Shown here piece by piece: positions 43,969-52,807 of a stretch of DNA of 64,000 bases. Positions within the stretch are counted from its first letter, which is position 1, and each line of letters begins with the position of its first letter. The stretch is from positions 372,001-436,000 of the forward strand of contig QEVV01000001.1 of NCBI GenBank assembly GCA_003228115.1, written 5' to 3'. Source of the DNA: Chloroflexota bacterium. Its GTDB lineage: Bacteria > Chloroflexota > Dehalococcoidia > Lucifugimonadales > SAR202-VII-2. Below the pieces are notes generated by a model that saw nothing but the letters and a program-made list of their open reading frames with translations, did not search any database and was not told the origin of the DNA. The position numbers and the translations under genes were made by a program.

Positions 43969-44424
43969 ATGCGATTGCGATGGACGATAACTTTGGCAGC
44001 TCTAGCACTAGCCTTGGCGGTAGCAGGCTGCTCCAGCCCAACCCCGACTCCCCTGCCCACGGAGACCCCAACGCCCACTGCCGTTCCTACAGCGACCTCC
44101 ACACCAGCGCCTACCTCAACTCCAACCGCGACACCTCTGCCCACCCCAACACCGACGGCCACGCCCCTGCCGACCCGGGAGTGGGACTTGGAGTTGGTCG
44201 ATGTTTCGGGGGACATCATCACAGTGCTGTTGCGAGTGTATGCAGGTATCGATGTGTGGGCAACTGTCGATGGGGAACGCACCAAGGAAGCCTACGCTGA
44301 ATCTTCCCAGCGCGTATTCGTCTGGCGCGGGATTGCTTCAGGAACTCATGCAATTGAGATTCAGGACGTAGTGGGCCACCATTTGACTACGGAAGCAGTG
44401 GTCGCTCCCCCTGCGGAAGGGTAG
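43969..44424 (+). CDS. Lipoprotein with Thr/Pro repeat linker
   Basis: 151 residues. Signal peptide with lipobox AVAGC (Cys21), then about 45 residues of alternating Thr and Pro (TPTP, TATSTPAPTSTP), then a beta-rich domain ending VVAPPAEG whose pattern (ELVDVSGDIITVLLRVYAG, SGTHAIEIQDVVG) resembles the DUF4115-type C-terminal domain of RodZ-like proteins. AGGAG before the ATG. Displayed on the outer face of the membrane. Function unknown; three lipoproteins in this window share a Pro/Thr linker. Confidence 0.75.
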   Translation: MRLRWTITLAALALALAVAGCSSPTPTPLPTETPTPTAVPTATSTPAPTSTPTATPLPTPTPTATPLPTREWDLELVDVSGDIITVLLRVYAGIDVWATVDGERTKEAYAESSQRVFVWRGIASGTHAIEIQDVVGHHLTTEAVVAPPAEG

Positions 44425-44445
44425 CCCCGCCAAGGCGTTCCTCAA

Positions 44446-45117
44446 CTAAACCTCGGCGGTTGCCGCTTTTGCCGTGGCCCTCTGTGACCACAGGTGGTAC
44501 CCCAAAACCATCCATGCGAGGTCGAGCACGAGCATGCCACCACTAAGGTGGCCCAAGAGAAGAGTCAAAAGTACAACCGCTGGAACCGAGATAGTAAGCA
44601 GCCAGGCCCCCAGGCGAGGAGCAACCTTGGCTCGCAATGTGCCGATGCCAAATAACGGCAATCCCGGTATCAGCAGCAGTAGAGAGGGTACTTCCAGGAC
44701 AACGAAGGCCCAGTCTCCAACCCGTGAGGGGCCACCATGCCCGCCCCCTATCCACCGTTCGACGAACACACTTGCGGCAATGAGTGCCAACCCAACCAAG
44801 GTAACGTAAAACCCCCACCTCTCAAGCCTGCCCGCCTTCCCTGCCTGCCGAGAGTGAAGCGCCACCAACCCCACAGCGAAACCAAGAATCACAATGAAGC
44901 TCAATCGGGCATAAAACCGATGCACCACTGCGGGAGAATCAAAAGTGAGGAGCGGTGCTGCTAGGTCCCGGAAAGCGTCACTCCATGGTATGAACCCAGT
45001 AAACTCAGTCGCATCGCTCGCCGCGAAGAGCGCCGCAGAGTCAAAAGGAAAATACAGGACGCCCAGGATTCCACTCAGCAGGGCTACCAACCCACCCCAT
45101 CGCTCAAGCTTCGGCAT
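44446..45117 (-). CDS. Multi-pass membrane protein, unknown function
   Basis: 223 residues with about six hydrophobic segments (for example GLVALLSGILGVLYF, FIVILGFAVGLVAL, WGFYVTLVGLALIAASVFV, LLTISVPAVVLLTLLLG). No family recognised. The ATG at 45117 (MPKLERWGG) has GGAGG 6 nt upstream, and it overlaps the DUF2520 gene by 14 bp on the same strand, so the two are co-translated. Confidence 0.7.
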   Translation of the reverse strand: MPKLERWGGLVALLSGILGVLYFPFDSAALFAASDATEFTGFIPWSDAFRDLAAPLLTFDSPAVVHRFYARLSFIVILGFAVGLVALHSRQAGKAGRLERWGFYVTLVGLALIAASVFVERWIGGGHGGPSRVGDWAFVVLEVPSLLLLIPGLPLFGIGTLRAKVAPRLGAWLLTISVPAVVLLTLLLGHLSGGMLVLDLAWMVLGYHLWSQRATAKAATAEV

Positions 45118-46012
45118 GTTGATCCTCCGTGACCAGCCTTCCCTGTAACAGTCCCTCAAGTTCATTTCGCGCATCTACCGATAGCCGACCCTTCTTCGCA
45201 GCAAGCGGCAGCGCCTCCAGTCCCAGGCGGCAGTACAGCGAAACGAGATGCGGAGCGTAACGCCCCAGCGTCTCGAGGTGCAAACGGACTGTACCAACAT
45301 CGCCACGGACCAACGGGCCGGTGAAGGCCTGTATCGTTCCTTGTTTGCCGATATTCTTGACCGTGGCCCCCATGAGCGGCACGAGGGCGTCCAGACCGTC
45401 TTGCCGGGACAGTCCAGCTGCCTCCCACAAGCCAGCGCCAGCTTCGGCGAGCGCCACCATGTACCCGCAAGCAATGATCGCGGAGGCATGGTATGCGGCC
45501 CTGGCGTCAGCCGGAATTTGAACCGGCTTGCCTCCCAGCGTTATTGCCAGGGACTCCAGGGACTGAAGCAACTCACCTTCCGCCTCGATCCCGTAGGTAA
45601 TGCCAGGAAGGTCCTCGAGGGCCTGATCCACAGAGGCGAAGGTCTGAAATGGATGGAATGTTCCGACCATAGCGCCCTGTCTCTTTGCAGCATCTAAGGC
45701 TTCGGCAGGCTTTACACCGGAGCAGTGCACCACACCCTGCCCCTGGCTCCAACGAACCGACGCAGCAACCGCCTCGATTGCATCATCTGGGGTAGTAAGG
45801 AAAACGAGTGAGGCTCGGTCCGCCACATCCTGGGGGCCATTCACAGCCTCGCACCCGTCGACTCTGGCCGCCAGAGCTTTGGCAGAGGCAGTTGTTCGGC
45901 TGGCGGCGGCCATAACGGGATAGCCGAGTCGTCTAAGAGCAATCGCTAGAGCAGTGCCGACAGCGCCCGCGCCAATGAACCCTACCGATTGCAGCACCTT
46001 TCCCTCACTCAT
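45104..46012 (-). CDS. Rossmann-like / DUF2520 domain dehydrogenase-like protein
   Basis: 302 residues. N-terminal NAD(P)-binding half: SVGFIGAGAVGTALAIAL, then VFLTTPDDAI and VVHCSGV; the C-terminal helical half carries GTFHPFQTFAS and DARAAYHASAIIACGYMVAL, the signature of DUF2520. Overall plan resembles pyrroline-5-carboxylate and ketopantoate reductases. In Actinobacteria a DUF2520 gene is often beside panC; here it is 2-5 kb from panBC, and a missing ketopantoate reductase (panE) role is possible but unproven. 6 bp downstream of the P1 peptidase gene. Confidence 0.85.
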   Translation of the reverse strand: MSEGKVLQSVGFIGAGAVGTALAIALRRLGYPVMAAASRTTASAKALAARVDGCEAVNGPQDVADRASLVFLTTPDDAIEAVAASVRWSQGQGVVHCSGVKPAEALDAAKRQGAMVGTFHPFQTFASVDQALEDLPGITYGIEAEGELLQSLESLAITLGGKPVQIPADARAAYHASAIIACGYMVALAEAGAGLWEAAGLSRQDGLDALVPLMGATVKNIGKQGTIQAFTGPLVRGDVGTVRLHLETLGRYAPHLVSLYCRLGLEALPLAAKKGRLSVDARNELEGLLQGRLVTEDQHAEA

Positions 46013-46018
46013 TGGGGC

Positions 46019-46990
46019 CTACTCAGCTCTTGCCAAATCAGCAATGGCGGGCACTCCAAACAGCGAAGTCGCCTGATATACGGCGTCGAGAATGGCCGCG
46101 GCTACAATCCCTGGCGCCGCCGCCAGCAGCGGATCAACGTCTCTTACCTGACCGCTCCTGCCCGTCGCCAGAGCGAAAGCAACGTCGCCGTCCCGCATGA
46201 GGTGGCATGGTTGAACGGCCCTCGCCATGCCGTTGTGCGCTGCTTTGGCCAAGACACCGGTCTGCTCCCTGTTGAGAGGAGCATCAGTGGCCACAACAAC
46301 AAGAGTCGTGCTGGGGTCACCAGCCAAGTCGAGGTCTTGCTGGACTTGGGAAGAAAGCAACTCCACCGAATTCTGGAAACCAGGGCCGTCCTTACGCCTA
46401 GGCCCAGCTAACACCTGCCCCGTGTGCGGGTGAACGACATCTCCGTAGGCGTTGACGACGGCTATAGCTGACACAGTCCAACTGCCGGCGACTTTGCCAC
46501 TTGCCGTTCCCACGCCGCCCTTGGTAGCGCTTTCAATTCCCAGCACCTTACCGACCGTCGCTCCCGTGCCTGCTCCAACGCTTCCCCGCTGGAAAGTGTT
46601 GTCCGTTGCGGCCAAGCAGGCCTCGTAGGCTTGGTCTGGCCCAGGCCGTACTTTCCCTGAACCCATACCCAAGTCAAAGATGATAGCTGCCGGAACGATG
46701 GGCACCACCACATCGCGGAGCTTGAAGCCGATCCCCCGCTCTTCCAGATAGCGCATGACTCCAGCGGCAGCATCCAGCCCGAAGGCGCTGCCTCCGCTCA
46801 GCAGGAGTCCGTGGATGTCTGGCGCCATTTTGCCTGGGGCCAATAGACCCGCCTCTCGGGTGCCCGGCGCCCCACCCCGTATGTCGACCCCAGCGACTGC
46901 GCCGTCTTCGCACAACACGACCGTACAACCGGTGCCGTGTTCACGGTCCGTCCAATGCCCAACCTTGAGGCCCTTTATTTCAGTCAGCAT
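46019..46990 (-). CDS. P1 (S58) family peptidase, DmpA-like
   Basis: 323 residues of the DmpA/BapA aminopeptidase family, N-terminal-nucleophile fold: KVGHWTDREHGTGCTVV, GVDIRGGAPGTRE, LLLSGGSAFGLDAAAGVM, GSVGAGTGATVGK, GGVGTASG and VVVATDAPLNREQ. Members self-cleave between alpha and beta chains; the exact cut site was not identified here. No signal peptide. It lies 6 bp from the helicase gene on one side and the DUF2520 gene on the other, all on the minus strand. Confidence 0.88.
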   Translation of the reverse strand: MLTEIKGLKVGHWTDREHGTGCTVVLCEDGAVAGVDIRGGAPGTREAGLLAPGKMAPDIHGLLLSGGSAFGLDAAAGVMRYLEERGIGFKLRDVVVPIVPAAIIFDLGMGSGKVRPGPDQAYEACLAATDNTFQRGSVGAGTGATVGKVLGIESATKGGVGTASGKVAGSWTVSAIAVVNAYGDVVHPHTGQVLAGPRRKDGPGFQNSVELLSSQVQQDLDLAGDPSTTLVVVATDAPLNREQTGVLAKAAHNGMARAVQPCHLMRDGDVAFALATGRSGQVRDVDPLLAAAPGIVAAAILDAVYQATSLFGVPAIADLARAE

Positions 46991-46996
46991 GGCAAC

Positions 46997-49009
46997 CTAC
47001 AACACCGGATCCCGAAGCATTATCTGTCTGGCCGCATGGGCAGCCGCGGCCAGCTCAGGCATTGGCAGTTCTTCAAGTTCCCTCAGCGCTTCGGCGCTCT
47101 GAAGGACAAGCCTCTGCAGGTCGCCCTCTTCAGTGTCGGCCCGCTCAACAACGCCATTCCATGCCCCTCCGGCGGTCCACTGAGCAACCACAGCGGCGCG
47201 GCGCCAGGCTTCACCCGGCCTGCCCCGCCTGAATCCCCCGCGGTAATCCGTGATGAATTGGTCTCCAAGCCCCAAGGGCTCAATACCCATGTCCTCTTCC
47301 AACTGCTCCACGTCGTCCACCAAATCCTGCAAAGGGGACAAGGCTACGGGCGTCGATAGCTTCCAGGGCGCCCGGCTCCCTATTACAGCCCCTATCCAGG
47401 CGGCAAGTTCCGGCGGGGACAAGCCTTCCCACAAATGGCGTTTTACCATTTCCATGATCACCAAGGACTTCTCATGGCGCAGCAGCAGGCCCCACCCTCC
47501 GGCCTCGGTCAGGGTTTGGTCCTCCCTGAGATAGCCAAGTCGCTGGAGCAACGCCACCCGCAGATGGAAGCCTTGCCGCAGCCCCTTCCGGGCCCTCTTG
47601 CCGCCCCGCTGGAACAGGTAAAAGCTGGAGTCCAAAAAGTCGAGGGCTCCTTCAGGGCCAAAACGATGCAGCAGGTTCAGCACTTGGTAGTAGCTGAGGC
47701 TAAAGGCAGAACGCAGGGCTTCCGGCTCCGCTTCGGCCACGGCCTGGACAAGCCTGAGGTCCTTGTGGTGCTCAGGCGAAATGATTACAAAGCCAACCTT
47801 GTCTTTGCCGCGCCGTCCTGCCCTGCCGGTCATCTGATGGAATTCCAGGGCTGATAAAGGTCGAACGCCCTTCTTGTCTCGGACGTTGAGCGATGGCAGT
47901 AGAACGGTGCGAGCAGGCACATCCAAGCCCGCGGCGAGGGTTGTTGTGGCGAAGGCCGCCCTAATCAGGCCCGCGGCCAGCATCCGCTCCACGATGATCT
48001 TCCAACCGGTGAGATGCCCGGCATGGTGAGAGGCCACTCCTGCTTCCAGAAGGGCGTTGACGAGGGGGTGCTCCCACACATGAGGATGGTCTGCAGACAG
48101 CTCCCGGAATAGACGCAGCCTTTCTTCCTTGCCCTCCCATCGTTGGCTGCCAAACATAGAGGCGGCCATGTCGCAGTCTCGACGGCGAGGCAGGAATACG
48201 ATGGCTGGCAGCAGATCGTGCTCACCCAGGGCGTCAAGAGCCCTCACCGGATCAAGGGAAAGAGCCAAATCCCGCGGTCGAAGTAGTGAAGCGACTCCCG
48301 GGCGAAGCGGCCAGAGGTTGCTCCGGCGGTCCAAGAAACCGTAGCGAAGGGGCACGGATCGGCCCTCAGCAGCTACGATGCGAGGCCGCTTTCCTCTGAG
48401 GCCACCCATCCAGTCGGCCAGTTCCTCAGCGTTGGAAACGGTGGCTGACAGAAGCAGCATATGGCTTTCCGTTGAGGCCAGGATGATGACCTCTTCCCAG
48501 GTGGTGCCTCGGTCCTTGTCGCCCAAATAGTGGGCCTCGTCCAGTACGACGAGGGCCGGAGCCTTTGGACCTTCGTAGAGGGCGTTCCGCAGGACCTCCG
48601 TTGTAGCCACAACGAGCCGTGCGTTGCCATTTTCCCTGCGCTCGCCAGTGAGCAACCCGACCTGCTCACTGCCGTAGAGCGCCTTGAACTGCTCGAACTT
48701 TTGGTTGGACAAGGCTTTCAGTGGGGTGGTGTACCAGGAAGAAAGTCCCGAGGCCAGGTAGTGACGGATAACCTGCTCAGCTATCCAGGTCTTGCCACTC
48801 CCCGTTGGGGCAACGACGATGACATCGCCCTCCAGAATGGCTTCGAGCGCCTCCTCCTGAAAAGGGGACGGGCGGAAGGCGGTTTCCTCAGGCTCGCCGA
48901 TTCCCTCCAAGAAGGGATCAAGAAGCTCCTGTCTGCGGGCAGCCTGATTACGAACCGAAAAGGATCGGTCACGGGGTTCATTGGACCGGGGTCGCGTCTT
49001 TGGCGGCAT
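46997..49009 (-). CDS. Ski2-like DEAH-box helicase
   Basis: Superfamily 2 ATP-dependent helicase, about 670 residues: Walker A VAPTGSGKTW, TPLKALSNQK, DEAH box VVLDEAHYLG, LLLSATV, then the second RecA domain with FATTTLAAGLDVPART and QMTGRAGRRGKDK, followed by a helical C-terminal region. This layout is that of Ski2/Mtr4 and bacterial relatives involved in RNA turnover or DNA repair. ATG at 49009 (MPPKTRPR) assumed; its ribosome site is weak. Divergent to sodN. Confidence 0.9.
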   Translation of the reverse strand: MPPKTRPRSNEPRDRSFSVRNQAARRQELLDPFLEGIGEPEETAFRPSPFQEEALEAILEGDVIVVAPTGSGKTWIAEQVIRHYLASGLSSWYTTPLKALSNQKFEQFKALYGSEQVGLLTGERRENGNARLVVATTEVLRNALYEGPKAPALVVLDEAHYLGDKDRGTTWEEVIILASTESHMLLLSATVSNAEELADWMGGLRGKRPRIVAAEGRSVPLRYGFLDRRSNLWPLRPGVASLLRPRDLALSLDPVRALDALGEHDLLPAIVFLPRRRDCDMAASMFGSQRWEGKEERLRLFRELSADHPHVWEHPLVNALLEAGVASHHAGHLTGWKIIVERMLAAGLIRAAFATTTLAAGLDVPARTVLLPSLNVRDKKGVRPLSALEFHQMTGRAGRRGKDKVGFVIISPEHHKDLRLVQAVAEAEPEALRSAFSLSYYQVLNLLHRFGPEGALDFLDSSFYLFQRGGKRARKGLRQGFHLRVALLQRLGYLREDQTLTEAGGWGLLLRHEKSLVIMEMVKRHLWEGLSPPELAAWIGAVIGSRAPWKLSTPVALSPLQDLVDDVEQLEEDMGIEPLGLGDQFITDYRGGFRRGRPGEAWRRAAVVAQWTAGGAWNGVVERADTEEGDLQRLVLQSAEALRELEELPMPELAAAAHAARQIMLRDPVL

Positions 49010-49122
49010 AAGTTGTTCCAGAGTACGACAGAAGGCAATGCAGCGCCACGGCGCTTGTAAACCATCACGGCGTCCTGTAAGCTGAGCCATCGAAATTCAG
49101 GCACAAGCAATAGGAGGTAACT

Positions 49123-49629
49123 ATGTCTCTGTTGAAAGGCATGGTACGCATAGCGAACCGAGCATTTCCCGCAACGACAGCCCGCGCCCACTGTGACATT
49201 CCCTGCGGTATCTACGACCCGCACCTAGCACAGATCGCCGCTTTGACGACGGTCCGTATGAACCAGCTCATCAACGACCTGCCCGACCACCCAGGGTCTC
49301 GTACCGACGGCAGCAAGCTGGCCCGGTACACCCTGGTGAAGGAAGAGCACGCAGAACTGGTCAAGCGAGAGCTCCGAGTCCTCTGGGGCGACTACTTCAA
49401 GCCGGAACATCTTGAAGGCCATCCTGACCTGAACACCAGCGTCTGGAGCGCCCTCAAGTTGGCTGGTAAGGTAAAGCAGGAGGCCAACCTAGAGGCCGCC
49501 GAACAACTGGTTGCAGAGGTTCAAAAAATCGCTGAGATCTTCTGGGCCACCAAGGGGGCTGACAGCAAGCGCCAGCCTTCCCTGCAAGGCCCCGTTGGCG
49601 GAGAGATCGTCTACCCCTCTCCTAAGTAA
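49123..49629 (+). CDS. sodN: Nickel superoxide dismutase
   Basis: Converts superoxide to oxygen and hydrogen peroxide with nickel. 168 residues. After a 22-residue leader the mature protein should begin at His23 with the nickel hook HCDIPCGIYDP (His1, Cys2, Cys6 of the mature chain bind Ni). The rest is the four-helix bundle (LIKL-type helices, HAELVKRELRVLWGDYFKP). AGGAGG 5 nt before the ATG. The next gene is the maturation protease that removes the leader. Indicates an oxygen-exposed lifestyle. Confidence 0.96.
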   Translation: MSLLKGMVRIANRAFPATTARAHCDIPCGIYDPHLAQIAALTTVRMNQLINDLPDHPGSRTDGSKLARYTLVKEEHAELVKRELRVLWGDYFKPEHLEGHPDLNTSVWSALKLAGKVKQEANLEAAEQLVAEVQKIAEIFWATKGADSKRQPSLQGPVGGEIVYPSPK

Positions 49630-49659
49630 TCGATTCGGGTTCGTTGCCAAGCAAGAACA

Positions 49660-49697
49660 AGAAAGGGAAGGAGGGCCTCGGCCTTTCTTCCCTTTCT
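49660..49697 (+). terminator. Hairpin after sodN (likely terminator or processing site)
   Basis: AGAAAGGGAAG (49660-49670) pairs with CTTCCCTTTCT (49687-49697), enclosing a smaller GGCC/GGCC hairpin. The following bases are only moderately T-rich (CATTTC), so read-through into sodX is likely, with sodN favoured. Confidence 0.6.
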
Positions 49698-49738
49698 CAT
49701 TTCACGTTCTTCAGCCCACGAAGCAGCATTTCGGTCGC

Positions 49739-50233
49739 ATGAATCTTTTTCGACCCCTGACCAACCATTTCCCCTTCGCTAGGTTCCTTGTCGCCGGTGA
49801 GAGCATGGAGCCAACTCTGGCGCCAGGAGACCTTGTGGTTGCCATTCGGATAGGCAAGCGTAGGCCGCCTAGACGGGGTGAGATCGTCGTCGCAAAGGAC
49901 ACAGAGAACTCGGCTCTCCATGACGTCAAGCGGGTGATTGGCCTGCCCAATGAGAGGGTCGCAATGGCGGGTGGAGCCATCTTCATCGATGGGCGGCGCT
50001 TGTGGGAGCCCTACCCCATCAGGCCGAAAGTTGCGCCACATAGCGAGGGGGAGTGGAAGCTATCGGAGTCTCACTACTTCCTTCTGGGGGACAATCGCTC
50101 TTTTAGCACTGATAGCCGCCAAAAAGGACCCTTAGACGCCCATCTGCTGGTCGGCCGGGTATGGTTGAGGTACCATCCGTGGCGCAAGCGAGGCCGCGTA
50201 CACAGCAAAGCTTGGGTTCCAGAGATACGGTAG
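49739..50233 (+). CDS. sodX: Nickel-type superoxide dismutase maturation protease SodX
   Basis: Signal-peptidase-like serine protease (S24/S26), 164 residues, which trims the SodN leader. Catalytic Ser in VAGESMEPTLAPGD and Lys in HDVKRVIGLP; FLLGDNRSFSTDSR is the conserved box E of leader peptidases. There is no N-terminal membrane anchor beyond a weakly hydrophobic start, as usual for SodX. The ATG at 49739 is the first that keeps the normal length. Follows sodN by 109 bp. Confidence 0.92.
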   Translation: MNLFRPLTNHFPFARFLVAGESMEPTLAPGDLVVAIRIGKRRPPRRGEIVVAKDTENSALHDVKRVIGLPNERVAMAGGAIFIDGRRLWEPYPIRPKVAPHSEGEWKLSESHYFLLGDNRSFSTDSRQKGPLDAHLLVGRVWLRYHPWRKRGRVHSKAWVPEIR

Positions 50234-50371
50234 CGTCGATCAGGCAGCCGATCGGATTGGCACGACCCACGGCTCAAATCAGCCCAGATGAACCAGAACG
50301 GGGGATGCGAGCACCGAGCTTCGTATGCCAGGCCACCCTCAGAAGCCTCCTGCAGCCATGCCGCGGGCCGC

Positions 50372-50400
50372 TTGACCGAGATTTGTGCAATAATTACAAT
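50372..50400 (+). promoter_or_regulatory. Strong sigma-70-type promoter of the rubrerythrin operon
   Basis: TTGACC (50372-50377), exactly 17 bp, TACAAT (50395-50400): 5 of 6 in both boxes. Transcription would begin about 50407 and the ATG is at 50431 behind AGGAGG. This is the best-looking promoter in the window. Confidence 0.8.
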
Positions 50401-50430
50401 CACTTCGAATTAAACCAGGAGGCAACAAAC

Positions 50431-50859
50431 ATGGCAATAGAGTTGAAAGGAACAAAGACGCACGATAACCTCAAGGCGGCCTTCGCTGGGGAGTCCCAGG
50501 CCAACCGCCGCTACCTCTACTTCTCACGGGTAGCAGACATCGAAGGCCAGCCGGATGTGGCAGGCCTGTTCCGCGATGTTGCTGAGGGCGAGACCGGCCA
50601 CGCCTTTGGCCACTTTGACTGGATCAAGGCTGGCGGCGCTGGCGACCCTGCCACCGACGTCCCCGTTGGCGACACTGCCGCCAACCTGAAGTCAGCCATC
50701 GCCGGAGAGACCTTCGAGTACACCGAGATGTACCCCGGCTTCGCCAAGACGGCTCGCGACGAGAGTCTGGGCGAGATTGCCGAGTGGTTTGAGACCCTGG
50801 CACGCGCAGAGCGCGCCCACGCCGGCCGCTTCACGAAGGGGCTGGAAGGCCTCAACTAA
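50431..50859 (+). CDS. Rubrerythrin (ferritin-like, without rubredoxin domain)
   Basis: 142-residue di-iron protein that reduces hydrogen peroxide. Helices carry the metal-ligand Glu residues in [36 protein letters not shown] and [11 protein letters not shown]. The C-terminal rubredoxin zinc-ribbon of classical rubrerythrin is missing, so electrons must come from another protein, perhaps the Fe-S protein encoded next. AGGAGG 9 nt before the ATG. Confidence 0.93.
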   Translation: MAIELKGTKTHDNLKAAFAGESQANRRYLYFSRVADIEGQPDVAGLFRDVAEGETGHAFGHFDWIKAGGAGDPATDVPVGDTAANLKSAIAGETFEYTEMYPGFAKTARDESLGEIAEWFETLARAERAHAGRFTKGLEGLN

Positions 50860-50881
50860 GCTTCTAAGCCTACTGTTTTGT

Positions 50882-50923
50882 ACCGGCGCCGCGGACTTGG
50901 GAAACCCAGCCCACGGCGCCGGT
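50882..50923 (+). terminator. Stem-loop between rubrerythrin and the Fe-S protein gene
   Basis: ACCGGCGCCG (50882-50891) pairs with CGGCGCCGGT (50914-50923); inside, TGGG and CCCA form a second stem. A short TCTGTTTCTC follows. It may partly terminate or protect the rubrerythrin message so that it exceeds the downstream genes. Confidence 0.6.
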
Positions 50924-50956
50924 CTGTTTCTCAGCGCCAATGCCGGCAGGTGCAAT

Positions 50957-52231
50957 ATGATTCCTACCCCTAGCGACCCAGCCTTTTGGAGCGCCACGGA
51001 GTTCCAGAAGGACATCACCAAGATATTTGACGTCTGCAATGGCTGTCGTCGTTGTTTCAGCCTCTGCCCATCTTTCGACTTCATGTTTGAACGGCTGGAC
51101 ACCGACGCCGTAGATGGCGACGCTGAGAAACTTACCTCTGGCGACACAGATCACATTCTGGATCTCTGTTACCAGTGCAAGCTTTGCTATAACCACTGTC
51201 CCTATACGCCACCCCACCGCTTCGACATAGATTTCCCACGTCAGATGCTTCGAGGGAAGGCCCAGCAAGCCAAGGTGCGGGGCACCAAGCTCCAAGACCG
51301 CGTCATGGGCAGTGTTCATTTGGTGGGCCAGGTGGGAAGCATGACTGCCGCTATCGCCAATCCCACCAACAAGCTGGCCCCAGTGCGTTTGGCCATCGAG
51401 AAGGTGGCGGGTGTCCATCGAAAGCGGAACCTTCCGCAGTTTGCCGGGCGCACATTCCAGAGCTGGGCCAAGAAGAAAAGGCCGGGGCCGGTTGAAAAGA
51501 AGGGCAAGGTCGCCCTTTTCTACACCTGCACGGTCAACTACTACATGCCGGAGATAGCCAAAGCGGCAGTGGCAGTTCTGGTACACAACGGCCTGGAAGT
51601 CATTGTTCCACCCCAAAAATGCTGCAGTATGCCCATTCTTGACTATGGAGACATCGACGGCTCTAAGAAGTGGGCCAGGCAAAACGTGGACAACTTCGCT
51701 CAGGTCGTTGCAGAAGGAACTCCGATCCTGGCGCTTGGACCGACGTGCAGCTACGTCCTGAAGCATGACTATCCGTATTTGCTGGGTGAGGAGGGTGACG
51801 GCGTCGGCAATGCCACCCTCGACATCTGCGAATACTTGATGCGACTCCACGGGGAAGGAGAACTGGACACCGAGTTCTCGCAGTCCTTTGGCAAAATCGC
51901 CTACCACCTTCCCTGCCATCTCAAGTCCCAGAACATCGGCTTCAAGTCCCGCGACCTTCTGCGCCTCATCCCAGACACTGAGATCACCATGGTGGACCGT
52001 TGCTCAGGCATGGACGGCGGCTGGGGCATGAAGCGTGATTACTATGAGTTGTCGCTGAAGGTAGCCCGCAAGATGTTCAACGACATCGAGGATGCAGAGG
52101 CAGACATGCTGGTCACGGACTGCCCGCTGGCAGGAGTACAGATCGAAGAGGGCACCCAGCGCAGGCCGCTGCATCCCGTTCAGGTCTTGGCCATGGCCTA
52201 CGGCCTAAACCCAGACGGTTCAAAGGCGTAG
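50957..52231 (+). CDS. CCG-domain iron-sulfur protein (HdrD/GlpC-like)
   Basis: 424 residues. N-terminal ferredoxin-like part with two four-Cys motifs (CNGCRRCFSLC and CYQCKLCYNHC, each followed by Pro) for two [4Fe-4S] clusters; then two CCG-type domains (KCCSMP and the LPCHLKSQNIG region) like heterodisulfide reductase subunit D and GlpC. It is soluble and likely passes electrons. Genes of this kind regularly follow rubrerythrin and precede DUF3501, so it probably supplies electrons to rubrerythrin for peroxide reduction. ATG at 50957 is supported by GGCAGG upstream. Confidence 0.9.
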   Translation: MIPTPSDPAFWSATEFQKDITKIFDVCNGCRRCFSLCPSFDFMFERLDTDAVDGDAEKLTSGDTDHILDLCYQCKLCYNHCPYTPPHRFDIDFPRQMLRGKAQQAKVRGTKLQDRVMGSVHLVGQVGSMTAAIANPTNKLAPVRLAIEKVAGVHRKRNLPQFAGRTFQSWAKKKRPGPVEKKGKVALFYTCTVNYYMPEIAKAAVAVLVHNGLEVIVPPQKCCSMPILDYGDIDGSKKWARQNVDNFAQVVAEGTPILALGPTCSYVLKHDYPYLLGEEGDGVGNATLDICEYLMRLHGEGELDTEFSQSFGKIAYHLPCHLKSQNIGFKSRDLLRLIPDTEITMVDRCSGMDGGWGMKRDYYELSLKVARKMFNDIEDAEADMLVTDCPLAGVQIEEGTQRRPLHPVQVLAMAYGLNPDGSKA

Positions 52232-52234
52232 CGG

Positions 52235-52807
52235 GTGGAAAAGATTCAGCGCAACGAGGTCATGTCCCTGCCGGATTACGAGAAGGTCCGCGCGGAGTTG
52301 CGGACCCACATCATGGCGCTCAAGGACCGCCGCCGTGTTTTCGTGGGGTCCTTCGTGAGCTTCGTCTTCGAGAACCAGGAGACGGTTCGGTGGCAAATCC
52401 AGGAGATGGTTCGAGCGGAGGCTGTCACCCGGGAAGAAAAGATTCAGGAAGAAATTGACATCTACAACGAGATGCTACCCGACGCGGGTCAACTCTCAGC
52501 GACGATGTTCATCGAGATAGCCGATATGGGAGAGCTACGGGCCTGGCTGCCTCACCTCGTCAATATTGAGCACTCAGTGAAGCTGTACATTGGCGGGGAA
52601 GCTGTCAACGGCGTGGCTGAAGAGGGGCGCAGTGAAGAGGACCGCACCAGCACGGTGCATTACGTCCGATTCAACGTACCACCTCACCTTCAACAAGCTC
52701 TGGCCAATGGTCAGGTGGAAATAGCGATAGAGCACCCCCACTACACCTTCCGCACTGCCGTGACCCCTGAAAGCTGCGCCGCCCTGGCGGAGGATTTCGC
52801 AGCCTAA
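52235..52807 (+). CDS. DUF3501 family protein
   Basis: 190 residues of DUF3501: opens with MEKIQRNEVMSLPDYEKVR, then RRVFVGSFVSFVFENQETVRWQIQEMVRAE and IYNEMLPDAGQLSATMFIEI. The family nearly always occurs after the rubrerythrin/CCG-protein genes. Biochemical role is not known; helper in peroxide defence by context. GTG start 3 bp after the Fe-S protein gene. Confidence 0.9.
   Translation: MEKIQRNEVMSLPDYEKVRAELRTHIMALKDRRRVFVGSFVSFVFENQETVRWQIQEMVRAEAVTREEKIQEEIDIYNEMLPDAGQLSATMFIEIADMGELRAWLPHLVNIEHSVKLYIGGEAVNGVAEEGRSEEDRTSTVHYVRFNVPPHLQQALANGQVEIAIEHPHYTFRTAVTPESCAALAEDFAA

Noticed and set aside
49055-49083. Promoter for sodN (TTGTAA-N17-TAAGCT)
   Set aside because: Spacing is right but the -10 matches only about half of the consensus; too weak to list as a feature.
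50870-51919. 349-codon open frame opposite the CCG Fe-S protein
   Set aside because: Antisense shadow; the plus strand carries two four-Cys cluster motifs and CCG domains.
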